IMG/VR virus record: IMGVR_UViG_3300043448_000423
Location: 1-64,000 of that record
Source of the DNA: a virus
Strand: one strand, 5' to 3'
DNA: 64,000 nucleotides
This document shows positions 6,937 through 13,649 of this stretch, piece after piece (the first letter of the stretch is position 1; the number at the start of each line of letters is the position of its first letter). A model generated the notes under the pieces. The model worked only from the letters and a program-made list of their open reading frames with translations. It ran no database searches and had not been told where the DNA came from. A program made the position numbers and the translations under genes.

Positions 6937-7610
6937 TGTTTATTCATTCTTCGTTATTCACTCCTATTGAACTTGAACCTGTTATGGTAGATGGTCGTAG
7001 GATCTATCCAACACCTTCGGGTGGCAAGTATCCATCTATCACAACTGTTCTCGGAGTGTGTCCGAAGAAGAAAAAGAAACTCAATGAGTGGAAACAGCGT
7101 GTCGGTCATGATAAGGCACAAGCAATCTCAACTCGTGCTGCCACACGCGGCACAAACTTTCACAAGATGGTTGAAGATTTGCTCAATAACTGCTATAATG
7201 AAGGGAACTTCAAAGGGCACCCCCTCCCCCTTATGATGTTTAAAAATGCTGTTCCAACTCTTAATAGAATCACTCAGGTCTATTTACAAGAAGCAGCATT
7301 ATATTCCGACCACTTGGAAGTAGCAGGGCGAGTCGATTGCATCGGTGAGTTTGATGGTATTCCATCCATCATTGACTTCAAAACCTCAAAGGAAGAGAAG
7401 AAAGAAGAATGGATGGAGGATTATTACATTCAAGAAACTGCATATGGTTGTATGTTTTATGAACTATATAATACACGCATCAAACAACTTGTAACTATCG
7501 TTGCCTGTGAAGACGGCAATACACAAGTCGTTATCAAGCAACCTAAAAAAGAATACTTAGACCGACTAATCGAACTACGCTCTCTCTACCAGGAAATCTA
7601 TGGAGGATAA
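6936..7610 (+). CDS. PD-(D/E)XK exonuclease, RecB/MGME1-like
   Basis: 224 residues. The nuclease core is visible as RGTNFHKMVEDLL, then GRVDCIGEFDGIPSIIDFKTSK (active-site D, D and K), then QETAYGCMFYEL. This order is typical of RecB-family and mitochondrial MGME1-type exonucleases. It probably trims single-stranded DNA ends during replication or recombination. It is coupled to phoH upstream and overlaps gene 33 by 11 bases. Confidence 0.85.
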   Translation: MFIHSSLFTPIELEPVMVDGRRIYPTPSGGKYPSITTVLGVCPKKKKKLNEWKQRVGHDKAQAISTRAATRGTNFHKMVEDLLNNCYNEGNFKGHPLPLMMFKNAVPTLNRITQVYLQEAALYSDHLEVAGRVDCIGEFDGIPSIIDFKTSKEEKKEEWMEDYYIQETAYGCMFYELYNTRIKQLVTIVACEDGNTQVVIKQPKKEYLDRLIELRSLYQEIYGG

Positions 7611-7848
7611 TATACTACAGGAAAAATTTATGACAATTGCAAGATTCTCAGCAGAGGTTGAGACACTTGTGAACAGTGATTCGATGAGTTACATTGATGC
7701 TATCATTCATTATTGTGATACCAATGATATTGAGTTGGAAACTGTGCCCAAGTTGATTTCAAAACCATTAAAAGAAAAACTAAGGCATGAAGCTCAACAG
7801 TTGAACTTCATTAAAAAAACATCCCGTGCAAAACTAATGTTAGTATGA
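7600..7848 (+). CDS. 33: Late transcription coactivator gp33
   Basis: 82 residues, similar in size and pattern to cyanophage gp33: MSYIDAIIHYCDTNDIELETVPKLI, then KEKLRHEAQQLNFI and a basic end KKTSRAKLMLV. In T4, gp33 bridges the sliding clamp and RNA polymerase carrying the late sigma factor gp55, and activates late promoters. The position between rnh and gene 32 agrees with T4 gene order. It overlaps both neighbours. Confidence 0.82.
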   Translation: MEDNILQEKFMTIARFSAEVETLVNSDSMSYIDAIIHYCDTNDIELETVPKLISKPLKEKLRHEAQQLNFIKKTSRAKLMLV

Positions 7849-8189
7849 GCGACTTTTTTGATTCAGACATCGTAAGAGAAGAGGCGAAAGAAATGGAGCG
7901 TCTTCAAATGAAAGCGATGGAACTTACACTTTCTGGTCCCATGCGAGGTACTAAGGAAGACCAACTTGAATACATTTCAACGGTGCGAGCACTTGTAGAA
8001 AAACAACAAGTGTTTTACATGCGTCTGAAACTTTCAGATGATGAAAGAGCACAGGACATGGTGACACAAATCGAAGAAGGTGCTAAAATGTTGTATGGAT
8101 GGTGGGAGACAACTGATGTTCTTTCACTCATGCGTAACATGCTAGACAAGCTCGACGAGTTTGAAAAGGAAATCGAGGCAGAGGGTTGA
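7845..8189 (+). CDS. DUF1825-like protein
   Basis: 114 residues beginning MSDFFDSDIVREEAKEM, the recognisable start of the cyanobacterial DUF1825 family. A second shared region is LVEKQQVFYMRLKLSDDERAQDM. All helical, no known enzyme motif. Presence of the family in hosts and phages suggests capture from a cyanobacterium; the function is not known. The gp32 promoter overlaps its last codons. Confidence 0.78.
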   Translation: MSDFFDSDIVREEAKEMERLQMKAMELTLSGPMRGTKEDQLEYISTVRALVEKQQVFYMRLKLSDDERAQDMVTQIEEGAKMLYGWWETTDVLSLMRNMLDKLDEFEKEIEAEG

Positions 8190-8214
8190 CGCCGCCCCCT
8201 GCCCGTGGTATGAT
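8186..8214 (+). promoter_or_regulatory. sigma70-type promoter for gene 32
   Basis: TTGACG (8186-8191), exactly 17 bases, TATGAT (8209-8214). The -35 hexamer starts the loop of a GC-rich inverted repeat: 8177-8181 plus 8183-8185 pair with 8195-8197 plus 8199-8203. It would drive gene 32 at 8270, with a leader of about 48 bases. Confidence 0.8.
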
Positions 8215-8269
8215 GAACAAGTGATGAGGCGTCACACAGACCAAATCTAAAACAATCCGAGGTAATCCT

Positions 8270-9190
8270 ATGTCTTTCGCTGACCTTAAGCGCAAATCTC
8301 AAAACTCCTTTGCTTCTCTGACCAAGGAACTTGAGAAAGCAAACTCTACTTCCACTAGCGATGACCGCTTCTGGAAACCTAGCGTTGACGCCGCTGGTAA
8401 TGGGTATGCTGTTATTCGTTTCCTCCCTGCTCCTGATGGTGAGGAACTGCCCTTCGTGAAACTGTACTCTCACGCATTTCAGGGTGATGGTGGATGGTAT
8501 ATTGAAAACTCTTTGACTACTCTGGGTCAGAAAGACCCTGTGGGTGAAGTGAACCGCCGCCTGTGGAATAGTGGTCGTGATTCTGATAAAGAAACTGCCC
8601 GCAAGCAGAAGCGTAAACTGACCTACTACTCTAACATCTATGTTGTGAGTGACAAGGCAAATCCTGAGAACGAAGGTAAAGTATTCCTGTATAAGTACGG
8701 CAAGAAAATCTTTGACAAGATTACTGCTGCTATGCAACCTGAGTTTGAAGATGAAACTCCCGTGAATCCTTTCGACCTGTGGGAAGGTGCTAACTTCAAA
8801 CTGAAAATTACTAACGTTGCTGGTTACTGGAATTACGATAAGTCCGAGTTCGCTGCTCCTTCTGCACTCGCTGCTGATGATTCTAAACTGGAATCTATCT
8901 GGAAGCAAGCACATTCTCTCCAAGCATTCGTGTCTCCTGATAACTTCAAGAGCTATGAAGAACTTGAAGAGCGTCTGAATCTGGTGCTGGGTATCACTCA
9001 GACGCCTGCCTCTGCTCGTGCTGCTCAGGTGACTCGCGTGATGGATGAGGAAGAGGATGAAGAGTTCTCTGCTCCCGTTCCTGTTGCTCGCCGTGAACCT
9101 GCCCTGCCTAAGGTTGCAGTCGCTGCTGGTGTGGATGAAGATGAAGATGATGCTCTCAGTTACTTCGCTCGCCTTGCTGAAGAGGACTGA
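8270..9190 (+). CDS. 32: Single-stranded DNA-binding protein gp32
   Basis: 306 residues, close to T4 gp32 (301). It coats single-stranded DNA and organises the replisome and recombination. The N-terminal cooperativity segment (MSFADLKRKSQNSF) contains the basic KRKSQ element, the centre holds the DNA-binding domain, and the C-terminus is strongly acidic (DEEEDEEF and DEDEDDALSYFARLAEED), the protein-recruitment tail. Codons are richer in G and C than in the flanking tail genes. It has its own promoter and a strong terminator, fitting high independent expression. Confidence 0.95.
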   Translation: MSFADLKRKSQNSFASLTKELEKANSTSTSDDRFWKPSVDAAGNGYAVIRFLPAPDGEELPFVKLYSHAFQGDGGWYIENSLTTLGQKDPVGEVNRRLWNSGRDSDKETARKQKRKLTYYSNIYVVSDKANPENEGKVFLYKYGKKIFDKITAAMQPEFEDETPVNPFDLWEGANFKLKITNVAGYWNYDKSEFAAPSALAADDSKLESIWKQAHSLQAFVSPDNFKSYEELEERLNLVLGITQTPASARAAQVTRVMDEEEDEEFSAPVPVARREPALPKVAVAAGVDEDEDDALSYFARLAEED

Positions 9191-9216
9191 AACCAAAATC
9201 CATAGTTAAAAACCTT

Positions 9217-9248
9217 TTGGGCGGAAAAAAAATCCGCCCAATTTTTTT
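9217..9248 (+). terminator. Strong terminator after gene 32
   Basis: A 9-bp perfect stem TTGGGCGGA/TCCGCCCAA with an A7 loop, followed by seven T. It separates gene 32 from the convergent gene 53. The opposite strand also has a T-rich run after the same stem, so it may act in both directions. Confidence 0.93.
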
Positions 9249-9259
9249 GTCTAAAAAGA

Positions 9260-9913
9260 TTATATACCTGTTTTCTTTGTATTTCTATTAATGTATGCTG
9301 ATGATTGATCGTATTCAATTTTATTTTCAAATTCAGATACAAATCTATCTATAAATTGGGGCCTTAAAATATAAATTTCTCTACGATCATCATTTAATTT
9401 CTTTTCGTATTCATAGTTTGATATTGAAACTACAATTTGCGAACCATTTTTTGTAAATACTGTACCAGATCCTCTATCATAAAATTTATGAACCAAGGAA
9501 ACATATTCACTGTCAACTACATAACCAGATTTTAAAACAATTTCTCCTAAACTATTTGTTACTTCTATTGTTTCATAGTGATGTAATCCATCTGGATTTG
9601 AATAGTTTTTTGCAACAAAATCATATAAAGATCTTTCGGCAATGGGAAATTCAAATAGAGGATTGATAATATTATTTGTCAAAATAACAATCCAGTCGTA
9701 TTTTGTTGTCCCGTAAAATTTTTCTGAAATAATATCTGGTCTTTCTCCATCAAGTATTGTGTACTTATTAAAGTACACTGCTGATTTGAAAGCAGTATCT
9801 GTTAATTTAAATCGTCTAAAAAAATTATTAACCAATACATATTCCTTAGTTGAAATAGGGAATTTAATTGGTTTTAAATCGTATTCTATGTTGGGGAGTT
9901 TGGAGAAAAACAT
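9260..9913 (-). CDS. 53: Baseplate wedge subunit gp53
   Basis: 217 residues. The motif order PIKFPISTKEYVLVNNFFRRF, VYFNKYTILDGERPDIISEKFYGTTKYDWIVILTNNIINP and the closing region match T4 gp53 (196 residues), which joins baseplate wedges; it also fits the LysM-like fold reported for that family. Last gene of the minus-strand tail cluster, converging on gene 32 with the terminator at 9217-9248 between them. Confidence 0.88.
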   Translation of the reverse strand: MFFSKLPNIEYDLKPIKFPISTKEYVLVNNFFRRFKLTDTAFKSAVYFNKYTILDGERPDIISEKFYGTTKYDWIVILTNNIINPLFEFPIAERSLYDFVAKNYSNPDGLHHYETIEVTNSLGEIVLKSGYVVDSEYVSLVHKFYDRGSGTVFTKNGSQIVVSISNYEYEKKLNDDRREIYILRPQFIDRFVSEFENKIEYDQSSAYINRNTKKTGI

Positions 9914-9915
9914 TT

Positions 9916-10818
9916 TTAGTACCCGTTGTCTACATCTGATTCGTATACTAGTTTTAGTTCTTGAAACTGTAGAGTTAGTTGTGTTGCTACTGGCGAACCA
10001 TCTCTATAGGTTGCCCACGATCCATCGGGAGTGTAATTTATATCAACTCCACCTAAAGCACATGTTTTATATTGTGATACCCACGGGTTATTTACTGCTG
10101 CTGAATTTTTATCTGCGGCTTGTTTAAATACTACACTAAGAATTTTAGGAACTCCTATCAAATTTTTTTCTGTGCCAGTTGCTCCAGAAGGTAAAGCTGC
10201 TTTTTTAAATTGAGTACAAATATTTTTAATCCCTTCGGCTTCATCTTTAGTTCTAGGAACCATTTTAAACGTAAGTGAAAATGTCCTTAGTTGTGGACCC
10301 TGATATAAAACTTCCGTATTTGGATTGAGTATTTGTCCTTTAGTTGACGCTAAAATATCATTGGTTGTCACGCCACCACCAAATCCAGGAATACTATTCA
10401 TTGCTCTTGCTATTAAACTTGAACCAACGTATGGTAACATACCTTGTATTCCAATTCCACCAATTTGATTAGCAATATTTCCCCCCTGAGATTTTATTTG
10501 ATCTCTGCCCATAGACATAATTTGCCCCGCCCCTGCTAAAGCGATGGGAGCTAATGGACCAAATTCTCTTCCTCCCCATGTACCTTGATACGAGGTACTA
10601 ATATCTTCTGGCATGTATAATACAATTGGTTTATATCCTGGTGCTTCTGTTAGATTACTTGTCTGCAAACTTTTATTGTATTGCTCAACATAATCAGTGG
10701 CATTGGATCCACCGCCTTCATATGGTGGTTTGTAATTATAAAAATTAAATTGCACAAAATCTGAATTGTTTGTTTTCAGATCTCCAGGATATTGTAGAAA
10801 ATTTGTAGATGTAGCCAT
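9916..10818 (-). CDS. 48: Baseplate tail-tube cap gp48
   Basis: 300 residues. N-terminal LQYPGDLKTNNSDFVQFNFYNYKPP, a Gly/Ala-rich middle, then EVLYQGPQLRTFSLTFKMVPRTKDEAEGI and a tube-like beta region ending in TLQFQELKLVYESDVD. This is the gp48 pattern of T4-like phages. gp48 sits on the baseplate hub and, with gp54, starts tail-tube growth. In this phage gene 54 lies across the divergent junction at 11979. Two bases separate it from gene 53. Confidence 0.88.
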   Translation of the reverse strand: MATSTNFLQYPGDLKTNNSDFVQFNFYNYKPPYEGGGSNATDYVEQYNKSLQTSNLTEAPGYKPIVLYMPEDISTSYQGTWGGREFGPLAPIALAGAGQIMSMGRDQIKSQGGNIANQIGGIGIQGMLPYVGSSLIARAMNSIPGFGGGVTTNDILASTKGQILNPNTEVLYQGPQLRTFSLTFKMVPRTKDEAEGIKNICTQFKKAALPSGATGTEKNLIGVPKILSVVFKQAADKNSAAVNNPWVSQYKTCALGGVDINYTPDGSWATYRDGSPVATQLTLQFQELKLVYESDVDNGY

Positions 10819-11502
10819 TTATTTTACGTCGGTGATGTCTTCTGGTTTGCCATAACCTTTTATAATTCTTTTCGCTTTTATTCTGTCACTATATTTTTCG
10901 TTAGTTTCTTTCCATACATCAGAGGATTTATAGGGAACTAACACTCCTCCCCTTTCTCGTACAAAATGTTCAACAGGAAGAACAATTGCAGAATCCCATT
11001 CTGCTATAGCAAGATCTAATAAAAATCCATCTATGTGGTCTGTTATATATTTATGGAAACATGAGCGAGGTAAGTCAATTCTGTTGTCTTTTAATTTTTC
11101 TATCGCAATTACTCTTTTTCTTGGCTCAAGGTAATGCAGGTTCGCACCAAAAAAATGATCAGCATTTGCTTTGATAACATATACCAAAGGAAATGTGTCA
11201 TAATATGGCAGGTACTTCATTTTTGCTTTGTATTCGAATAAAAAAAGATGTCCCTGTCTAGCATATCTTCTCAACTTATTTTTGTCTTGCTCATCTTCAA
11301 CATCATTTTTATCTCTACGTTCATCTCTTTGTAAATGATCTGGATTTTGTTTATATTCCAATGCCATTGTCTTGACAGTTTTTCTGTACCATTGCCAAGT
11401 TTGCTCTTCTTCACCTGCTTTTTCTTTTACTCTTTCAAATAAAGTATTATAACCTTTTGTTTTTGCTTTAGATTCTTTTTTGAAACCTTTTCCTGCTGGC
11501 AT
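10819..11502 (-). CDS. Possible DNA end protector (gp2-like) or virion protein
   Basis: 227 residues. A basic N-terminus with charged helices is followed by LFEYKAKMKYLPYYDTFPLVYVIKA and FFGANLHYLEPRKRV, a pattern recurring in a large phage family that I associate with gp2-type DNA end protectors. The T4 gene order 2-4-53 supports this, as gene 4 is next door. The identity rests on memory of the pattern. It directly abuts gene 48. Confidence 0.6.
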   Translation of the reverse strand: MPAGKGFKKESKAKTKGYNTLFERVKEKAGEEEQTWQWYRKTVKTMALEYKQNPDHLQRDERRDKNDVEDEQDKNKLRRYARQGHLFLFEYKAKMKYLPYYDTFPLVYVIKANADHFFGANLHYLEPRKRVIAIEKLKDNRIDLPRSCFHKYITDHIDGFLLDLAIAEWDSAIVLPVEHFVRERGGVLVPYKSSDVWKETNEKYSDRIKAKRIIKGYGKPEDITDVK

Positions 11503-11505
11503 ATG

Positions 11506-11940
11506 TCATACTCCCAAGTGATCTTCGGTGAGAATAAGGAACTGCATCTGTCTATCCTCACACCAGTCACTTGCGGCTTCCCATTTCGCTTGGTTTTTTA
11601 GAAACGTTAGGACTTTATCTTTGTATAATTTAGTTTGCTTCTTTGAGGGAGGTGGAGGGGTTGTCTGTTTCTTTGGTTTAATTTCAATGAGATACTTTTT
11701 GATTTCATTTGATTTAGTACGAACTTTAATGTAGAAGTCCACATAGTAACGATGAACTCTACCATCCAAAGGAGAACGATAGGGTATCACAACTTCCTCA
11801 CTGCCCCATTCAATTACACTTTGATTTTTATCACAGAATATCATAAATTTCTTTTCCCATAACGAACGATAAACGATATTCATAGGGTTGCCCCTATACT
11901 TCGTGGGATTTATGGGGCGATAAAATCCCGAGTATGCCAT
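11506..11940 (-). CDS. 4: Head completion protein gp4
   Basis: 144 residues from the ATG at 11940. The beginning MAYSGFYRPINPTKYRGNP, then NIVYRSLWEKKFMIFCDKNQSVIEWGSEEVVIPYRSPLDGRVHRYYVDFYI and LIEIKPKKQ match T4 gp4 (150 residues). This is an endonuclease-like fold (D...EIK) that finishes filled heads before tail joining. The frame is open eight codons further upstream, but the family starts at this Met. It is first in the minus-strand cluster and has a late promoter on the minus strand upstream. Confidence 0.92.
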   Translation of the reverse strand: MAYSGFYRPINPTKYRGNPMNIVYRSLWEKKFMIFCDKNQSVIEWGSEEVVIPYRSPLDGRVHRYYVDFYIKVRTKSNEIKKYLIEIKPKKQTTPPPPSKKQTKLYKDKVLTFLKNQAKWEAASDWCEDRQMQFLILTEDHLGV

Positions 11941-11943
11941 AAA

Positions 11944-11951
11944 TATAAATA
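11944..11951 (+). promoter_or_regulatory. T4-type late promoter for gene 54
   Basis: Exact TATAAATA, 28 bases before the GTG start of gene 54. It faces a late-promoter motif on the other strand at 11967-11974. Confidence 0.75.
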
Positions 11952-11966
11952 TAAAACTACTCATAG

Positions 11967-11974
11967 GTATTTAG
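11967..11974 (-). promoter_or_regulatory. Late promoter for the gp4-gp53 cluster
   Basis: On the minus strand this reads CTAAATAC, the same octamer that precedes other tail genes at 12731 and 16851. It lies 26 bases upstream of the gene 4 start. It is the only promoter-like signal for the minus-strand cluster. Confidence 0.65.
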
Positions 11975-11978
11975 AAGA

Positions 11979-12734
11979 GTGGGCATTCAAATCAAAGATA
12001 TAACCGCACTAATTTCTAAAGGCGGTGGCGTTTCCATATCAAATGTATACAAAGTTACTTTTCAGCGACCATCAAATAGAAATTCATCTCTCAATACAAA
12101 TGCACTGTGGGAAAGATGGAAAAAGGAATTACCTAATTTCAACGAATCTGATTTAAGTGGTGACAAAGTTGGTAGTAGTTCTGCGTCTTGGATTTCTTTG
12201 ATGGCTGATGAAGTTACATTGCCTGGTATGCAAGCAGCAACAGGGCAGCAGAATGGATTGTATACAGGTAGTGGACAGTATAATTATGCACACACTAGGA
12301 TGTATAATGACCTAACAATTTCTTGGGTGTGTGATGCTAACATGACTCCATTAAAATTTTTAAATTCATGGATGGATAGTATCTTCGTTGAGTATGATGA
12401 GTCCAATAAAGAGATAGTAAAAATTTTACAGAATGACAATTCAAACGTACAAACTAGATCTAGAAATAGATCTGTGCGTTTAAACTATCCAGATGAATAT
12501 ACTTTACAGATTTCTATTTTAAAAGCAGAGAAAAATAGCAAATCTGAAACTGGTAGGCCATCAGTTCGTTATGTAATCGAAGGTGCATACCCATATGCTA
12601 TTGATAGTGTTCCATTGTCGATGGGAGCTTCGCAATTAGTGAAAGTCAGTGCTAATTTTTACTATGAAAAATGGTATAATTATTATATTGATCAGTGGGG
12701 CAAACCAACTTCAACTTATAACGATAACTTCTAA
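11979..12734 (+). CDS. 54: Baseplate tail-tube initiator gp54
   Basis: 251 residues from a GTG start with AGAAG upstream. Features: VYKVTFQRPSNR, LMADEVTLPGMQAATGQ, YNYAHTRMYNDLTISWVCDANMTPLKFLNSWMDSIF and VEGAYP-type end (IEGAYPYAIDSVPLSMG). The tube-protein-like fold fits gp54, which nucleates tail-tube polymerisation on gp48. T4 gp54 is longer (about 320). A gp19-type tube paralogue is the alternative, but the baseplate neighbours favour gp54. Confidence 0.82.
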   Translation: MGIQIKDITALISKGGGVSISNVYKVTFQRPSNRNSSLNTNALWERWKKELPNFNESDLSGDKVGSSSASWISLMADEVTLPGMQAATGQQNGLYTGSGQYNYAHTRMYNDLTISWVCDANMTPLKFLNSWMDSIFVEYDESNKEIVKILQNDNSNVQTRSRNRSVRLNYPDEYTLQISILKAEKNSKSETGRPSVRYVIEGAYPYAIDSVPLSMGASQLVKVSANFYYEKWYNYYIDQWGKPTSTYNDNF

Positions 12735-12738
12735 ATAC
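12731..12738 (+). promoter_or_regulatory. Late promoter CTAAATAC
   Basis: CTAAATAC overlaps the stop codon of gene 54 and lies 25 bases before the chaperone gene. The same octamer stands before the gene at 16878 and, on the minus strand, before gene 4. Confidence 0.65.
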
Positions 12739-12762
12739 TTTTACATATTATAAATTTAAATC

Positions 12763-13479
12763 ATGCCATTACCAAAACCACCCGTGCCAACCTATGAGTT
12801 GACCGTTCCATCTACAAATAAAGTTATTAAATACAGACCATTCTTAGTTAAAGAGGAAAAACTTCTTTTGATTTCTATGGAATCTGAAGATGAAACTATG
12901 ATTAGAAATGCTGTAATTGATATATTAAAAAATTGTATTCTTACTAGGGGTTTTAAAGTAGAACAACTTTCTATGTTTGATGTCGAATATATTTTTCTTA
13001 AAATTAGATCAAAGTCCGTAGGTGAAAGAGTCGAGATGAAATTACTATGTAAAGATGACAATGAAACTAGAGTTACATATGAACTTGATCTAGAAAAAGT
13101 TGAGGTTCAATTTCCCGAAGGTCACGATAAAAAAATTATGCTTAACGAAAACAGTGGTATTGTAATGAAGTATCCTGGGTTTGATCAGTTTATTAAGACA
13201 CAAATTTTACAAAAAAATCCAACTACAGAAGAGGTATTTGATATCGTCATCGATTCCGTTGACAAAATATTTGAAGACGAAGAAGTTTGGGAATCTTCTA
13301 CTACTAGTAGAAAGGAAATTGCTGAATATGTTGAAGGATTAACTACAGCACAGTTTGAGAAGATTCAAAAGTTTTTTGTTACTATGCCAAAACTATCTCA
13401 TACTATTAAAATAAAAAATCCAAACACTGGTGTTGAATCTGAGTACGAAATTGAGGGCTTAGTAAATTTTTTCGGATAA
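12763..13479 (+). CDS. Tail assembly chaperone / gp26-gp51-type baseplate protein
   Basis: 238 residues with the family pattern of T4 base-plate proteins gp26/gp51: PVPTYELTVPSTNKVIKYRPFLVKEEKLLLISMESED, a helical middle and a C-terminal HTIKIKNPNTGVESEYEIEGLVNFF. The last sense codons form TTTTTTC, and an open -1 frame continues for another 58 codons. The layout, a protein with a frameshifted extension directly upstream of the long tail protein, matches tail assembly chaperones such as lambda G/GT. The short form ends GLVNFFG. Confidence 0.82.
   Translation: MPLPKPPVPTYELTVPSTNKVIKYRPFLVKEEKLLLISMESEDETMIRNAVIDILKNCILTRGFKVEQLSMFDVEYIFLKIRSKSVGERVEMKLLCKDDNETRVTYELDLEKVEVQFPEGHDKKIMLNENSGIVMKYPGFDQFIKTQILQKNPTTEEVFDIVIDSVDKIFEDEEVWESSTTSRKEIAEYVEGLTTAQFEKIQKFFVTMPKLSHTIKIKNPNTGVESEYEIEGLVNFFG
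13467..13473 (+). promoter_or_regulatory. Predicted -1 ribosomal frameshift site
   Basis: The heptamer T TTT TTC is in register with the zero frame (AAT TTT TTC GGA TAA) and overlaps a second acceptable heptamer A AAT TTT. The zero-frame stop follows one codon later. No obvious stable pseudoknot is visible just 3'. Confidence 0.7.
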
Positions 13480-13649
13480 GTTTGTTTCATGAAACCCTTG
13501 AGAATCATTATAGATCTAATTTTAATTTGATGTATATACACAAATTTTCTTTATCTGAATTAGAAAATATGATGCCATGGGAAAGGCAAGTATATGTGAT
13601 GATGCTCAATCAACATATAGAAGAACAGAATCAAAAAAATAAGCAATGA
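13473..13649 (+). CDS. -1 frame extension of the tail chaperone (frameshift product)
   Basis: 58 codons in the -1 frame after the slippery site, giving a fusion of about 295 residues. The translation runs through ISLFHETLENHYRSNFN and SLSELENMMPWERQVYVMML, ending EEQNQKNKQ. The segment LENMMPWERQVYV recalls the small protein found after gp26-type genes in many T4-like phages. The same frame has an internal ATG at 13530, so a separate 39-residue protein is the alternative. Coding-like sequence upstream of that ATG favours the frameshift. The stop overlaps the next ATG. Confidence 0.7.
   Translation, partial: RISLFHETLENHYRSNFNLMYIHKFSLSELENMMPWERQVYVMMLNQHIEEQNQKNKQ

Noticed and set aside
8015-9196. 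Open frame of 393 codons on the minus strand over gene 32
   Set aside because: Caused by the codon bias of gp32 on the other strand; no recognisable protein features.
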